From Myxocyprinus asiaticus (lineage: Eukaryota > Chordata > Actinopteri > Cypriniformes > Catostomidae): a stretch of 64,000 bases of DNA. Both the position numbers and the translations under genes were made by a program. The stretch lies in assembly GCF_019703515.2 (NCBI RefSeq), contig NC_059351.1, positions 17,014,001 through 17,078,000 of the forward strand, written 5' to 3'. Of the stretch, positions 53,946 to 64,000 are shown piece after piece. Each line of letters starts with the position of its first letter. The first letter of the stretch is position 1. Below the pieces are notes generated by a model that was not told the DNA's origin, searched no databases, and saw nothing but the letters and a program-made list of their open reading frames with translations.

Positions 53946-56874
53946 GTGAGGAAGTTTTGAGTCCTGAAAGTTACAGAATGTTTTTATAGTACAATGACCT
54001 CTTACATATATGCCAAAAAAATCAAGGAAAATTTGATTCATCATGTCATGACCTCTTTAAAATGAAACACAAACCCAACCCGTACATGAGACCGTGTGAC
54101 CCGACCCTACCTGGCCTTAATGGTATCATCATATTTTAAGCCCAAACCCAAAAACGCTCACTCTCTTTAAAATTTCTTCTCCAAGCAAGCATTGTTGCAA
54201 TGGGCTACATTTTATGTAAGCATCGTAGGCAACATTTGTAACAGTATTGTAACCATGGCCATAACCAGCTATGAGGTCACCGAGGTCCAGACCTTGTTAA
54301 TATTTCATATTCACAAATAAAATGTTATGCTATATACAACTGAATTGAAAAAAAAAAAAATCTGTTGTTAAAAACTCCTTTAAGTGTCTGCATGCATGTA
54401 TAATTCAGTTTTGACAGTTGGATGGATCCTTTAATGTCGCTACCCGAAGCCATGCAGCGCATCCGCCAGGCAGAATAGAGTAAAGCGGGACCAGTCTCAT
54501 GAATCTGATGAACCTGCTCTGCGCTTGCAGCATGCTGTCCAGAGGTAAACACAGCGCGAGTTGCGTGACCCATTTGAATTTGACACAGAATTCTCTGTTA
54601 TAAACCCAACTGATATGAGAAACTTAAAGGCTCTGTGCTGAAGCTAGTTGAAACAAGATTAAACAGCCCCGACATATTAAACTTCAGTGACGAGGTAAAT
54701 ACAAAAACTGAATTCCATTCACAATGGTAATTACAGGCTTTTCAATCCACAAATCAACACCTTTATAGACATTTACCTTGCAGTCACTGTAGTAACTTTA
54801 ACTGTAGTAACTATGGTACTTTGCCGGAAATAATGTATTTATTTATAATAAATGTTACTATTAGTATAAAAAAAAAAAATTAAATATCATATATTAGGGC
54901 AATAAAACTCACTTTAATGGAGGTTGTTTTTGTTATTTAAACATTTCTTTAGTATATAGTTTTTCATTAGCCTACAAATTCAAATTAGTTTTTATTTATT
55001 TATTTATTTTTTATATATATATATAAATCAAAATTACATATAACCATGATAATGAGGAGCATAGTTTTACCTGTGATTATCATGATCTTACTAATACCAT
55101 AGATAAACTATGAATACTATGCATGAACAATGGTAATTTGTCATAATTGCAACTAAGGATGAAGCTATGACTTTTTCTTCTCTGTAAATATGTTTAGTTC
55201 TAATGAACTTTAATTGAAAGGAAAAGTTAATTAAATAATTAAGAGCCTGTCTAAAGGAAAATTATTGATATATTATGGATAATATAATATGTAATGGAGT
55301 GAACATAGCCCTAGATAAATTGGTTATTAATTAACGTTTTACCGATTGTAGTTAATATGAGTAAAGTTTGCTGCCCAACTCAAAATCAATTATTTACTGT
55401 CACGTGTGCATTTCTATGTGAGAAAAATGCAATATTAATATTGGTAGCTGCATTTGCAGATAAAAAATAATATCACTATTATTATTGGTATATGCCCTTT
55501 AATTTTTATATTTAATTTTATGTACAGAATAGGTTGTATTTCTTCCTGTTATTTTGATAAAATTCTTGACACACCACCGCAAACCTCACTAATTATCAAA
55601 CCCTGGTTACAGCCCTGATTGTAACAGTTACAGTTTTAACAAGGCAGGACAGCCCCTCAGCACACATTAGAGCAGAAGAAAAAAAACAACAACATTGGCT
55701 TACCATTTATCAAGCGAAAACCAAAACATTGCTTGGTGCAGAACAATCTGGAATAATGTAACAGTCACCTCTTTACAGCCTGAACTTGTTCAACGTCTAA
55801 CTCATCAAGTGTTTATTTTTTAATTAATTACAAACCCAAACAGCCATACCTGAATAACTGGCCCGAAACCATCCCGAAACCAAGTGGCTCATCGTGTCCC
55901 ATCGGGCCCAGGTTGGGTTGCAGACCTCAAGCTTCCAGATGAAATGCGGCACAAAAAGCGAGATGTATTTTAGTTGTAAATTATGTAATACAGTCAACAG
56001 AAATGCATATGTTATTAACCCTACACCCTAAACCTAACCATTAGTGGAGTAAAAAAATAATTTTAGAGTGAAAATTCAACCTCTGAATTGCATTCACCAT
56101 TGTTTACGTCAACTCGATTACTTCCTGGTTCCCGTGGGACCAGAATCCATGTCTTGGAGGTTGCTTGTGCAACACACTATCGATAGTGCTAGAGAGAAAT
56201 GTATTCACACTTGAATTGATGCAAAAATGTCTGATGGGGGATGACACTTGTCAGTAATTTGGTTGAATGGGGTGGATTTCTGGGTACATGAACTTTCAGA
56301 AGCAATATGTCGATTTCCTGTTCGTAAAACAATGAACTTGGGCTTACAAGTCAACATTAAATAAAAATTGACAAAAATATTTGTCTTGGTAATCGAAATT
56401 TGATTAGCCTACTTGTTCCACTTTTTGAGTTATTTTCATTTTCAGCTGATGTTAACAAGACCTATTATTTCTATAGACCTCCCCTTTTACCAATTGTCAT
56501 CTGCAGGCCACTTTTTGCATTCCAAGTAATTCCTTATGGATTTAATCAAGTCTAGCACTAAATATGTTCCTTATTGAATATCCTGCTTAACTCCAATACA
56601 TCACATTATGAAAGAAAAGTAGGTTGTGAATGGTGTTTCATTTTTAAACAGACATACATGACATACTTAATGTTTAAAATGGTTCAATTTTTGGAATGTG
56701 ATTAGACACACATGGGCTGTGTTTTAAAATCGACTGAGCTGCCTACCTAGACAGCATTTTAGTGTATCATAGTACACACCATCAATTTAAATATTTACAT
56801 ATGCCTTTGTTGCCCCTAAAATTGCTGTCACACAGTCATAGACTTGTCTCCTTGTGTTCTGCTTGTATCGGTAG
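53946..56874. other. intergenic DNA with repeat remnants
   Basis: CATCATGTCATGACCTCTTTAA (54035-54056) is the inverted terminus of the GGGGTCATGACATG repeat seen at 36856. An inverted-repeat-free AT-rich stretch with short TA runs lies near 55010-55025. No gene is seen. Confidence 0.45.
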
Positions 56875-56940
56875 ATGAAAACAGTGCTTATGAAATCTCA
56901 GACTATCAGGAGGCTTGTGAAGGGCTAGACTACACAAAAG
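56875..56940 (+). other. candidate 66-bp internal exon
   Basis: Sequence between a pyrimidine-rich acceptor (CTTGTGTTCTGCTTGTATCGGTAG ending at 56874, read with a gap between short motifs) and a donor AAAAG|GTATAC at 56941. Only one of three frames is open: it enters with two bases and leaves with one, giving about 21 residues with tyrosines in YEISDYQE and LDYTK. Length is divisible by three. I do not recognise the gene. If real, it is part of a host gene with other exons outside what I can identify. Confidence 0.3.
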
Positions 56941-58615
56941 GTATACAGGGAGACAGTGAGAGAAAGAGACAAAAAGAAACAGATAAAGAAAAAGAGAGGA
57001 ATGTTTTTCAATGAAACATGCTGGATATCAAATCCTTGCGTTTTGTAAATGCTGACAGTTCTAAAAATGTATCAGACTTTCCCCAAACAAACATTATTGT
57101 TAACATTTTTAATTCACATCCCACATTGAATATGCTGAACCTAGAAAATAATTCTAGTGCTCTTTCTCAGCTCATTAAAATTTTGTCTCAAATGTTTCTC
57201 CTTCAAACTCTTAGGGAAAATAATAAAATAATAAATTGAGACAAAGAGTAAGAGTATAGAGCTATAACATACATGTGGATAACAGTTCAGAAACTGGTCT
57301 TGTGAGAATTTAATGAAAAAATATTTAAATTTAAATTGACATCTCCGACTTTTAAATTGCAGACATTTTCTTATATGGGAACATAAACATGTTTATTGTT
57401 TTTGCGGAAATGCATGTAGATGTATTGCTCAATATCTAGGTAGATTTAATTCTATAATACCTCAATGCATCAGTGGTAGTACAATATAATATGATGTGAA
57501 GCTACTACAGTAACAGAAAAAGTGCTGCAGAACATTTTTTTAATTTTTTTTTTAATTTATTTTTTTTTATTGTATTTTTTGGAAAAAGGATGTTACTTCC
57601 GAAATGCATCATCCACTGCAGCAAACTTAAGACATTTCCCATCATTTCATCAGTTTCTCTTACCAAATGTCCAATAGATGGTCCTCAGGCAGGTGGCATT
57701 ATGACCTCATCATAAGCTCCTTACACATACAAACACACACATACAGTATACAAACAGTGACATCTGCAAACTATTTGATACTTGAGCAAACAGTAAAGAT
57801 TTCACAAAGTAATACTACTTAATCAATATAAGACAAAGCATTTAAAATGTTTGTTCACCCAAAAATGACAATTGTGTCATTATTTACTATCCTCGTGTTG
57901 TTCATTCAAACCTGTATTGTAATAAACACCTCTGATTATGTAGGGAAGAAACACAATTTCCAGTCGTGGGCTTGTGACTTTCCATTTACTGAAAGTATGG
58001 CTGAACTGCATAACAATCTGTCTGGCGGCAAACGCCAAGAGAAACACACCAGTCATGTCTCACACTCTATACGTCATACATTTGCAACATGTCATACGTA
58101 GACGCTGTCATAACCAGTCCTTATTCTGTTACAGTATGACTTTCTATCTTCAGTCAAACACAAAAGGAGATGTTAGGCAGAATGTTAGCCTCAGTCACCG
58201 TTAACTTGTATTGCATCGTCTGTGTTGCATGGACGAAAAAAGGCAAATAGATTTGAAACAACATGGTTCTTTTAAAAACTGTTTGTGCTTTGAAGAACCC
58301 AAAAAGGCTTAACTCTTCCTCTGTTAATGGATGACACCTAGAATGATTACACTGATCTAAAAAACCCACAATGTAATGTCAGGAACTTCTTAATCTTCAA
58401 ATTACATATAGCCAACTAAAGAACCCTATATAACCAAAAATGGTTCTTGATAAGAAGGGGGTTCCTAAACCTTAGGTGATCCATTGAAGAACCTTTATAT
58501 TTAAGAGTGTATGTTTTAATTGACAGAGCTTGAAGCAGCAAATATGGCAATAATTAAATAATAATTAAAAAAAAAAAATTCCACTGTCACAAACCAGTGA
58601 CAAAGCTCTTGTCAT
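56941..58615. other. intergenic or intronic DNA with MITE remnants
   Basis: TTGTTCACCCAAAAATGACAA near 57850 and GAAGAACCTTTATATTTAAGAG near 58488 are ends of two common fish MITE families. The frame at 57847-58101 is the translated MITE. No gene is supported. Confidence 0.5.
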
Positions 58616-58631
58616 TGTGGTGTGGTGTGGT

Positions 58632-58836
58632 GTGAAAAAGTGTTTGCCCCCTTCCTGATTTCTTATTTTTTTGCATGTTTGTCACACTTAAATGTTTCAG
58701 ATCATCAAACAAGTTTAAATATTAGTCAAAGATAACACAAGTAAACACAAAATGCAGTTTTTAAATGAAGGTTGTTATTATTAAGGGAAAACAAAATCCA
58801 AACCTACATGGCCCTGTGTGAAAAAGTGATTCCCCC
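58632..58836 (+). repeat. left terminal inverted repeat of Tc1-like transposon 2
   Basis: Runs from GTGTGAAAAAGTGTTTGCCC to the inner copy GTGTGAAAAAGTGATTCCCC, so each arm starts and ends with the same phrase (IR/DR layout). Confidence 0.9.
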
Positions 58837-58842
58837 CTAAAC

Positions 58843-59862
<1,020 letters not shown>

Positions 59863-60028
59863 GATGTCTAGCTTTTGAAAATCTTTTGGTCTACTTCACT
59901 TTGTCAGGCAGGTCCTATTTAAGTGATTTCTTGATTGAGAACAGGTGTGGCAGTAATCAGGCCTGGGTGTAGCTAGAGAAATTGAACTCAGGTGTGATAA
60001 ACCACAGTTAAGTTATGTTTTAACAGGT

Positions 60029-60241
60029 GGGGCAAACACTTTTTCACACAGGGCCATGTAGGTTTGGATTTTGTTTTCCCTTAATAATAACAACCTTCAT
60101 TTAAAAACTGCATTTTGTGTTTACTTGTGTTATCTTTGACTAATATTTAAACTTGTATGATGATCTGAAACATTTAATTGTGACAAACATGCAAAAAAAT
60201 AAGAAATCAGGAAGGGGGCAAACACTTTTTCACACCACTGT
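60029..60241 (-). repeat. right terminal inverted repeat of Tc1-like transposon 2
   Basis: Reverse complement of the left arm, ending CACACCACTG-TA. Confidence 0.9.
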
Positions 60242-60242
60242 A

Positions 60243-60504
60243 TATGTGGCCCAGCCTCTGTCAAATAAAAGGGAGGCGAGACACAAAACAGAGAGAAACT
60301 GAAAAGAGAGAAAGAGAGTTGGTTGAAAGGATGGAGTGCTTCATAATACAAAAGGTAGATGTGTGAAAGAATTTTTCATCAAATTTTGGTAGAGGACACA
60401 GAATTGGACAGAGAAAAGTCTTGCAGGACTGCAAAAGAGAAAACTGTATATAAAATAAAATTGTCCATGCTGTTCAGTGTTATTCTGAAATAGGGATGAA
60501 ATTT
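60243..60504. other. intergenic DNA, no gene seen
   Basis: Purine-rich near 60290-60320; no feature recognised. Confidence 0.5.
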
Positions 60505-60906
60505 GAATAAGTGATGGGAATCGAAAGGAATTTAACAATTCAAGCTCCTTAACTGTTCCATTAATGATTCTTTTAGTACTTTTGAGGAAAAAATATCTGG
60601 AAATAATGCAGTTCTAATTAGATATATTGCTCTCAGCAGTCCTTTACCAAATGATGAGGTAATTTCATAAATTAACAAAAGAGATTCTTGTAAAAGGTGT
60701 GTTTACACAGATTTGTTATGTTTTACCCATTTGTTTATTGCTATAAAATACCACTGATTACAAATCATAATGCATATCTTTTTCTACAAAATGACATATT
60801 GGTAACCATTAATGACTCTAAATTGTCGGTCGTGACAAGTGGTGAAAAAATAAATGACTTGTGGTTCAGTATGTTTTTGACACACTTAAACGAACAGGCT
60901 GTTAAA

Positions 60907-61580
60907 AGTCATTCATTCGGTAGGATGCACTGTATGCTTAGCAGTGTAGATTTAAAAGAACCAGCTTATAGGAGTCATCCATTCTGGAATCAGACTACTC
61001 TGGTCACGCTGAATGTTTTGCACTGAAGATTCAAATGAACAGGCTAATAACAGTCATTTTCCTCGGAATCGGACTACACTGGTCATGCTGTATGTTTCAT
61101 GCAGTAGATTTAAATGAACTGCCTCAAAAGAGTCATTTGTGAAAGAATCGGACTACACTGGTCACGCTGTGTATTCAAAAGAACCGGCTCATAAGAGTTA
61201 TTCGTTTGGGAACTGGAATACACTGGTCACGCTGTAAATTCAAAGGTATACCAGCTCAGAAGAGTCATTTATTTGGGAATCGGACTACACTGGTCGAACT
61301 GTATTTTTTGTGCAGTAGATTCATATAAACCATCAAATAACAGTCATTATTCAGGAATCAGACTACACTGGTCATGCTGTATTCAAAGGAACCAGCTCAT
61401 AAGAGTCATCTGTTCGGGAATCGAACTACACTGGTCGTGCTGTATGTTTTACTGTAGATTCAAAATAATTGGCTCAGAACTTTCATTGATTTTGGAATCG
61501 GACTACAGTATGTTTCACTCTGTAGATTCAAATAAATCAGCTCATTAAACACATTAGTTTGGGAATTGGACACACTGATG
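60907..61580. repeat. minisatellite of about ten units, two unit sizes
   Basis: The phrase (A)GTCATT recurs at about 60907, 60973, 61052, 61131, 61194, 61262, 61342, 61403, 61483 and 61552. Spacing falls in two classes, 61-69 bp and 79-80 bp. The longer class carries an extra about 16 bp around TGTATGTTTCATGCAGTAGA. The shared core is GAATCGGACTACACTGGTCA. Confidence 0.9.
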
Positions 61581-62016
61581 TATGTTTTGCACTGCTGTCA
61601 GAGTATTTTAGCATGGTGTTGCATTCGCATAGATAGAAGAACATTAGCAGAACTGAAAATCATGAAAATCATCCAATGGGGATATTTAAAAAAAATAAAA
61701 TAAATAAATAAAAATAATAATAATTCAGGACCCTTTCCCAACACTACTCTGAAGAACAAAAAAATGCTGTACGCTTTGTGCTGTAGATTCAAAAGAACCG
61801 TCTCATAAAAGTAATTTATTCAGCAATTTCTAACTGAATTGAACTGAACACAACACTGGTTGTGCTTTATGTTTCACGCTGCTGATTCAAAAGCCATATT
61901 GCAGTGCTGCTGAAGGAAACGCAGGAAACACTGTCAGAGTATTTTGTCACGATGTTTCGTCATAGGAGGAAGAATTCACGTTCGAGAAGAGTCAACAGAA
62001 CCGAAAGTAAAAAAAG

Positions 62017-62018
<2 letters not shown>

Positions 62019-62090
<72 letters not shown>
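62019..62090. repeat. (AT)n microsatellite
   Basis: About 72 bases of AT repeat within the interspersed repeat copy 2. Confidence 0.95.
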
Positions 62091-62092
<2 letters not shown>

Positions 62093-62393
62093 TTCGGTTC
62101 TGGTATTTATTTATTTATTTTTATAAAACCTTATTCTGAACTGGTTCCCGGTTTCCAACCCCACTCTGAAGAACGAAGAGAGAGAGAGAAAAAAAAAAGG
62201 CTGTATGTTTTGCACTGTAGATTCAGAAGAACCAGATAAGACGAAACATTCATTCAGGAATCTGACTACAGTGGTTACACTGTATGTTTTGTGCTGTAGA
62301 TTTTAATGAGCTGGCTCATAGGGGTTATTTGTTCGGCAATCTGACTTTTTGAATCAGAGTAATTTTTTGGGGAATTGGGCTGGTTGCAGTCTT

Positions 62394-62640
62394 AACACTC
62401 CAAAAAAATAAAGGTTCTTTATTATCATGTATGGTTTCATGAAGAACTTTTAACATCCATGGAACCTTCCCATTGCACAAAAGTTTCTTTGTAGTGGGAA
62501 AAGGTTATTTAGACTGGAAAAAGTTTCTTTAACCTTTCACTTGTTCTTAAAATAACTATTTTAAAGAGCCTTTTTCCAGTCTAAAAACCTTTCAATAAAG
62601 AATAAATAACCTTTATTCCTGTTATACTGAAATACTGTCC
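62394..62640. mobile_element. MITE with GGTTCTTTA-type repeats
   Basis: AACACTCCAAAAAAATAAAGG start, then phrases AAGAACTTTTAACATCC and CCATGGAACCTTCCCA, a family common in fish. It can fold on itself through TTTCCAGTC/GACTGGAAA pairs near 62513 and 62572. Non-coding. Confidence 0.65.
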
Positions 62641-62799
62641 AATAGCACTGGGACATTTCACTATTTGAATCACTACGCTTCTCTGTGTTTGTGGCTTTCC
62701 GCATAGTGGTGGGGATATTAACTCATTGTTCATTTTGATTTCTTGTTGATTCGTTCAGTGACCATTTCGTGAGATTGCATATTTTGTTCATCACATAGG

Positions 62800-63935
62800 T
62801 TTGGAATGACATGAGGGTGAGTACATTTTCAAAAACGAAAATTCTCTCATAATTTACTCACTCTCATGCCATCCCAGACGTGTATAACTTTCTTTCTTCA
62901 GCAGAACACAAATTATGATTTTTAGAAGAATATTTCAGCTGTTAGTGAATGGGTGCCACAATTTTGAAGCTCCAAAACAGCACATAAAGGCATCATAAAA
63001 GTAATCCATACAACTCCAGTGTTTTAATCCATGTTTTCAGAAGTGACATAATAGGTGTGGGTGAGAAACAGATCGAAGGCTGTGTCTGAAACCAGAGGTA
63101 GCTGTCTTGTTGCCTCACTGCCCTATCAGTCAATGACTCAACAGACAGTGTTCGTGTATGAAGGTACATACAGAAACTGGTTTGGGACAGGCTACTAAGG
63201 CAGCATAACATCACATCACATCGTTGCTAGGATACCAGCAACTGATTTTCGCCATCTGGTGTCCACTAAAGGTAATGCGCCTGCTTCAGTGTGGTTCGGT
63301 TGCACTGAATGGTCTAATAGTCTAGAACAAAATCAAGAGAGTTCTGCGATAACCAAGTTATATTTAATAACTACAACACTACTTTCTTGCTAGAAATGGA
63401 ATCAAAAGTTGGATAAAAACATACATTTATACACAAATTGACTATCAACTGCCTCTTCTGCCACCATTTTTTTTTTGTGTTTTTTACCGTTGTGGAACGA
63501 TGCGAATAGGATTGTGGGATTTCATAGGCAGCAAAGGAGACATCTATGCTGCCTACAAAAATCGATCAGATGAAGATATCTCAGTAAACACTATGTGACA
63601 TGAACATTGGATTCGGACGTGCCTTGGTCCCTCCCTGCCTCCGTATACAGTCTGTGGATGCAGCATTTTCCTGGTTATGGACACAGCCAATATTTAATTC
63701 CCTTTTTGCAGAAATTCTCCTTGCCCAGAAGTATGCATGAAGAATGAAAATCACCTAAAACACAAGAAAAATGTAAAAGTGATCTGTTTCTCACCCACAC
63801 CTATCATATCACTTCTGAAGATATGGATTAAAATGGGTTATCCCTGAGTTTTATGGGTTACATATATGCTGGCTAATGCAATTTTTGAAGCTTCAAAATT
63901 TTGGCACCCATTCACTTGCATTGTATGGACCTACT
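62800..63935. mobile_element. MITE of the AGGGATAGTTCACC family, interrupted
   Basis: Left part (CTCTCATAATTTACTCACTCTC, CATCCCAGACGTG, GTGTGGGTGAGAAACAGATC) and right part (GATCTGTTTCTCACCCACACC, CCATTCACTTGCATTGTATGG) are arms of one hairpin-like MITE related to 20454-20790. They are separated by the element at 63078-63688. Confidence 0.75.
63078..63688. mobile_element. 611-bp element nested in the MITE
   Basis: Ends GGCTGTGTCTGAAACCAG and CTGGTTATGGACACAGCC are inverted repeats, matching at 15 of 18 bases. Flanks GAAACAGATCGAA and AATATTTAA correspond to the unbroken GAAACAGATCAATATTTAA at 20579-20597. A 2-3 base duplication (AA or GAA/CAA) is possible. No coding is seen; superfamily unknown. 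Confidence 0.8.
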
Positions 63936-63942
63936 AGGGTTG

Positions 63943-64000
63943 TCACGATATCATAATCATATCTTACGATACTATACCAGCTAAAGTATTACGATACCAC
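63943..64000 (+). mobile_element. start of a hAT-type non-autonomous element, cut by window end
   Basis: TAGGGTTGTCACGATATC followed by repeated TACGATAC phrases, a terminus common in fish genomes. Only 58 bases are visible. Confidence 0.5.

Larger units (their letters stand above)
60505..62390. repeat. interspersed repeat, copy 2 (expanded minisatellite version)
   Basis: Begins GATGGGAATCGAAAGGAATT and matches 16262-16440 in order. The centre is the tandem array 60907-61580. Beyond it two longer units are duplicated: CTGTCAGAGTATTTTAGCATGG (61593) and CTGTCAGAGTATTTTGTCACGA (61931), each followed by a TA-rich stretch and CCAACACTACTCTGAAGAAC or CCAACCCCACTCTGAAGAAC. Confidence 0.8.

Noticed and set aside
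57847..58204. 84- and 76-codon frames
   Set aside because: Translated MITE sequence (TTCACCCAAAAATGAC terminus).

Overview
The window is eukaryotic repeat-rich DNA from a teleost fish. A cyprinid-like genome is my best guess. The guess rests on the mixture seen: Tc1-like transposons, DIRS elements, Ty3/gypsy elements with chromodomains, an L2-like LINE, TTAA-flanked MITEs that begin AGGGATAGTTCACC, tRNA-derived SINEs and long (AT)n tracts. I could not recognise any complete host gene. Nearly every long reading frame is a piece of a mobile element, usually broken by stops or frameshifts. Three short stretches might belong to host genes: a 66-bp exon-like segment at 56875-56940, an intact 103-codon frame at 37634-37945 (minus), and an exon-like frame near 17.9-18.1 kb. 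None has an identified product.

Layout. 1-3564 is the 3' part of a gypsy element ending in its LTR. 3.6-9.6 kb is a block of diverged tandem-like repeats with a 5'-truncated LINE (about 5459-7127) inserted in it, followed by a 60-bp minisatellite. 10252-14924 is a second gypsy element on the minus strand, with TTACT duplications and a 3' LTR reduced to about 59 bp. 15-23.7 kb holds SINEs, MITEs and microsatellites. 23700-26120 is a small, internally deleted DIRS element. 27838-29928 is a short LTR element with only a gag-like gene (AGAGG duplication). 33441-35055 is a decayed Tc1-like transposon sitting inside an (AT)n tract.

39.9-53.9 kb is a nested stack. A minus-strand gypsy-like element is interrupted by a larger DIRS element (40870-44611, in the integrase), by a gag-protease LTR element that ends in tandem LTR copies (46243-51851, in the reverse transcriptase), and by a solo LTR (52338-52796, at the start of the reverse transcriptase). 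In all three cases the uninterrupted reading frame of the host element gives the empty site. 54-64 kb holds a nearly intact Tc1-like transposon (58616-60242; I see one premature stop), a minisatellite-bearing repeat (60505-62390) whose relative lies at 16262-17170, and a MITE with another element inserted in it (63078-63688).

The elements act as independent parasites rather than as a pathway. The most informative structures are the two DIRS elements. Each carries inverted terminal repeats and an internal region complementary to its own two ends joined across a GTT trinucleotide, and both elements are also flanked by GTT. Coordinates of domains and repeat edges were read by eye and may be off by a few bases unless a duplication fixes them.
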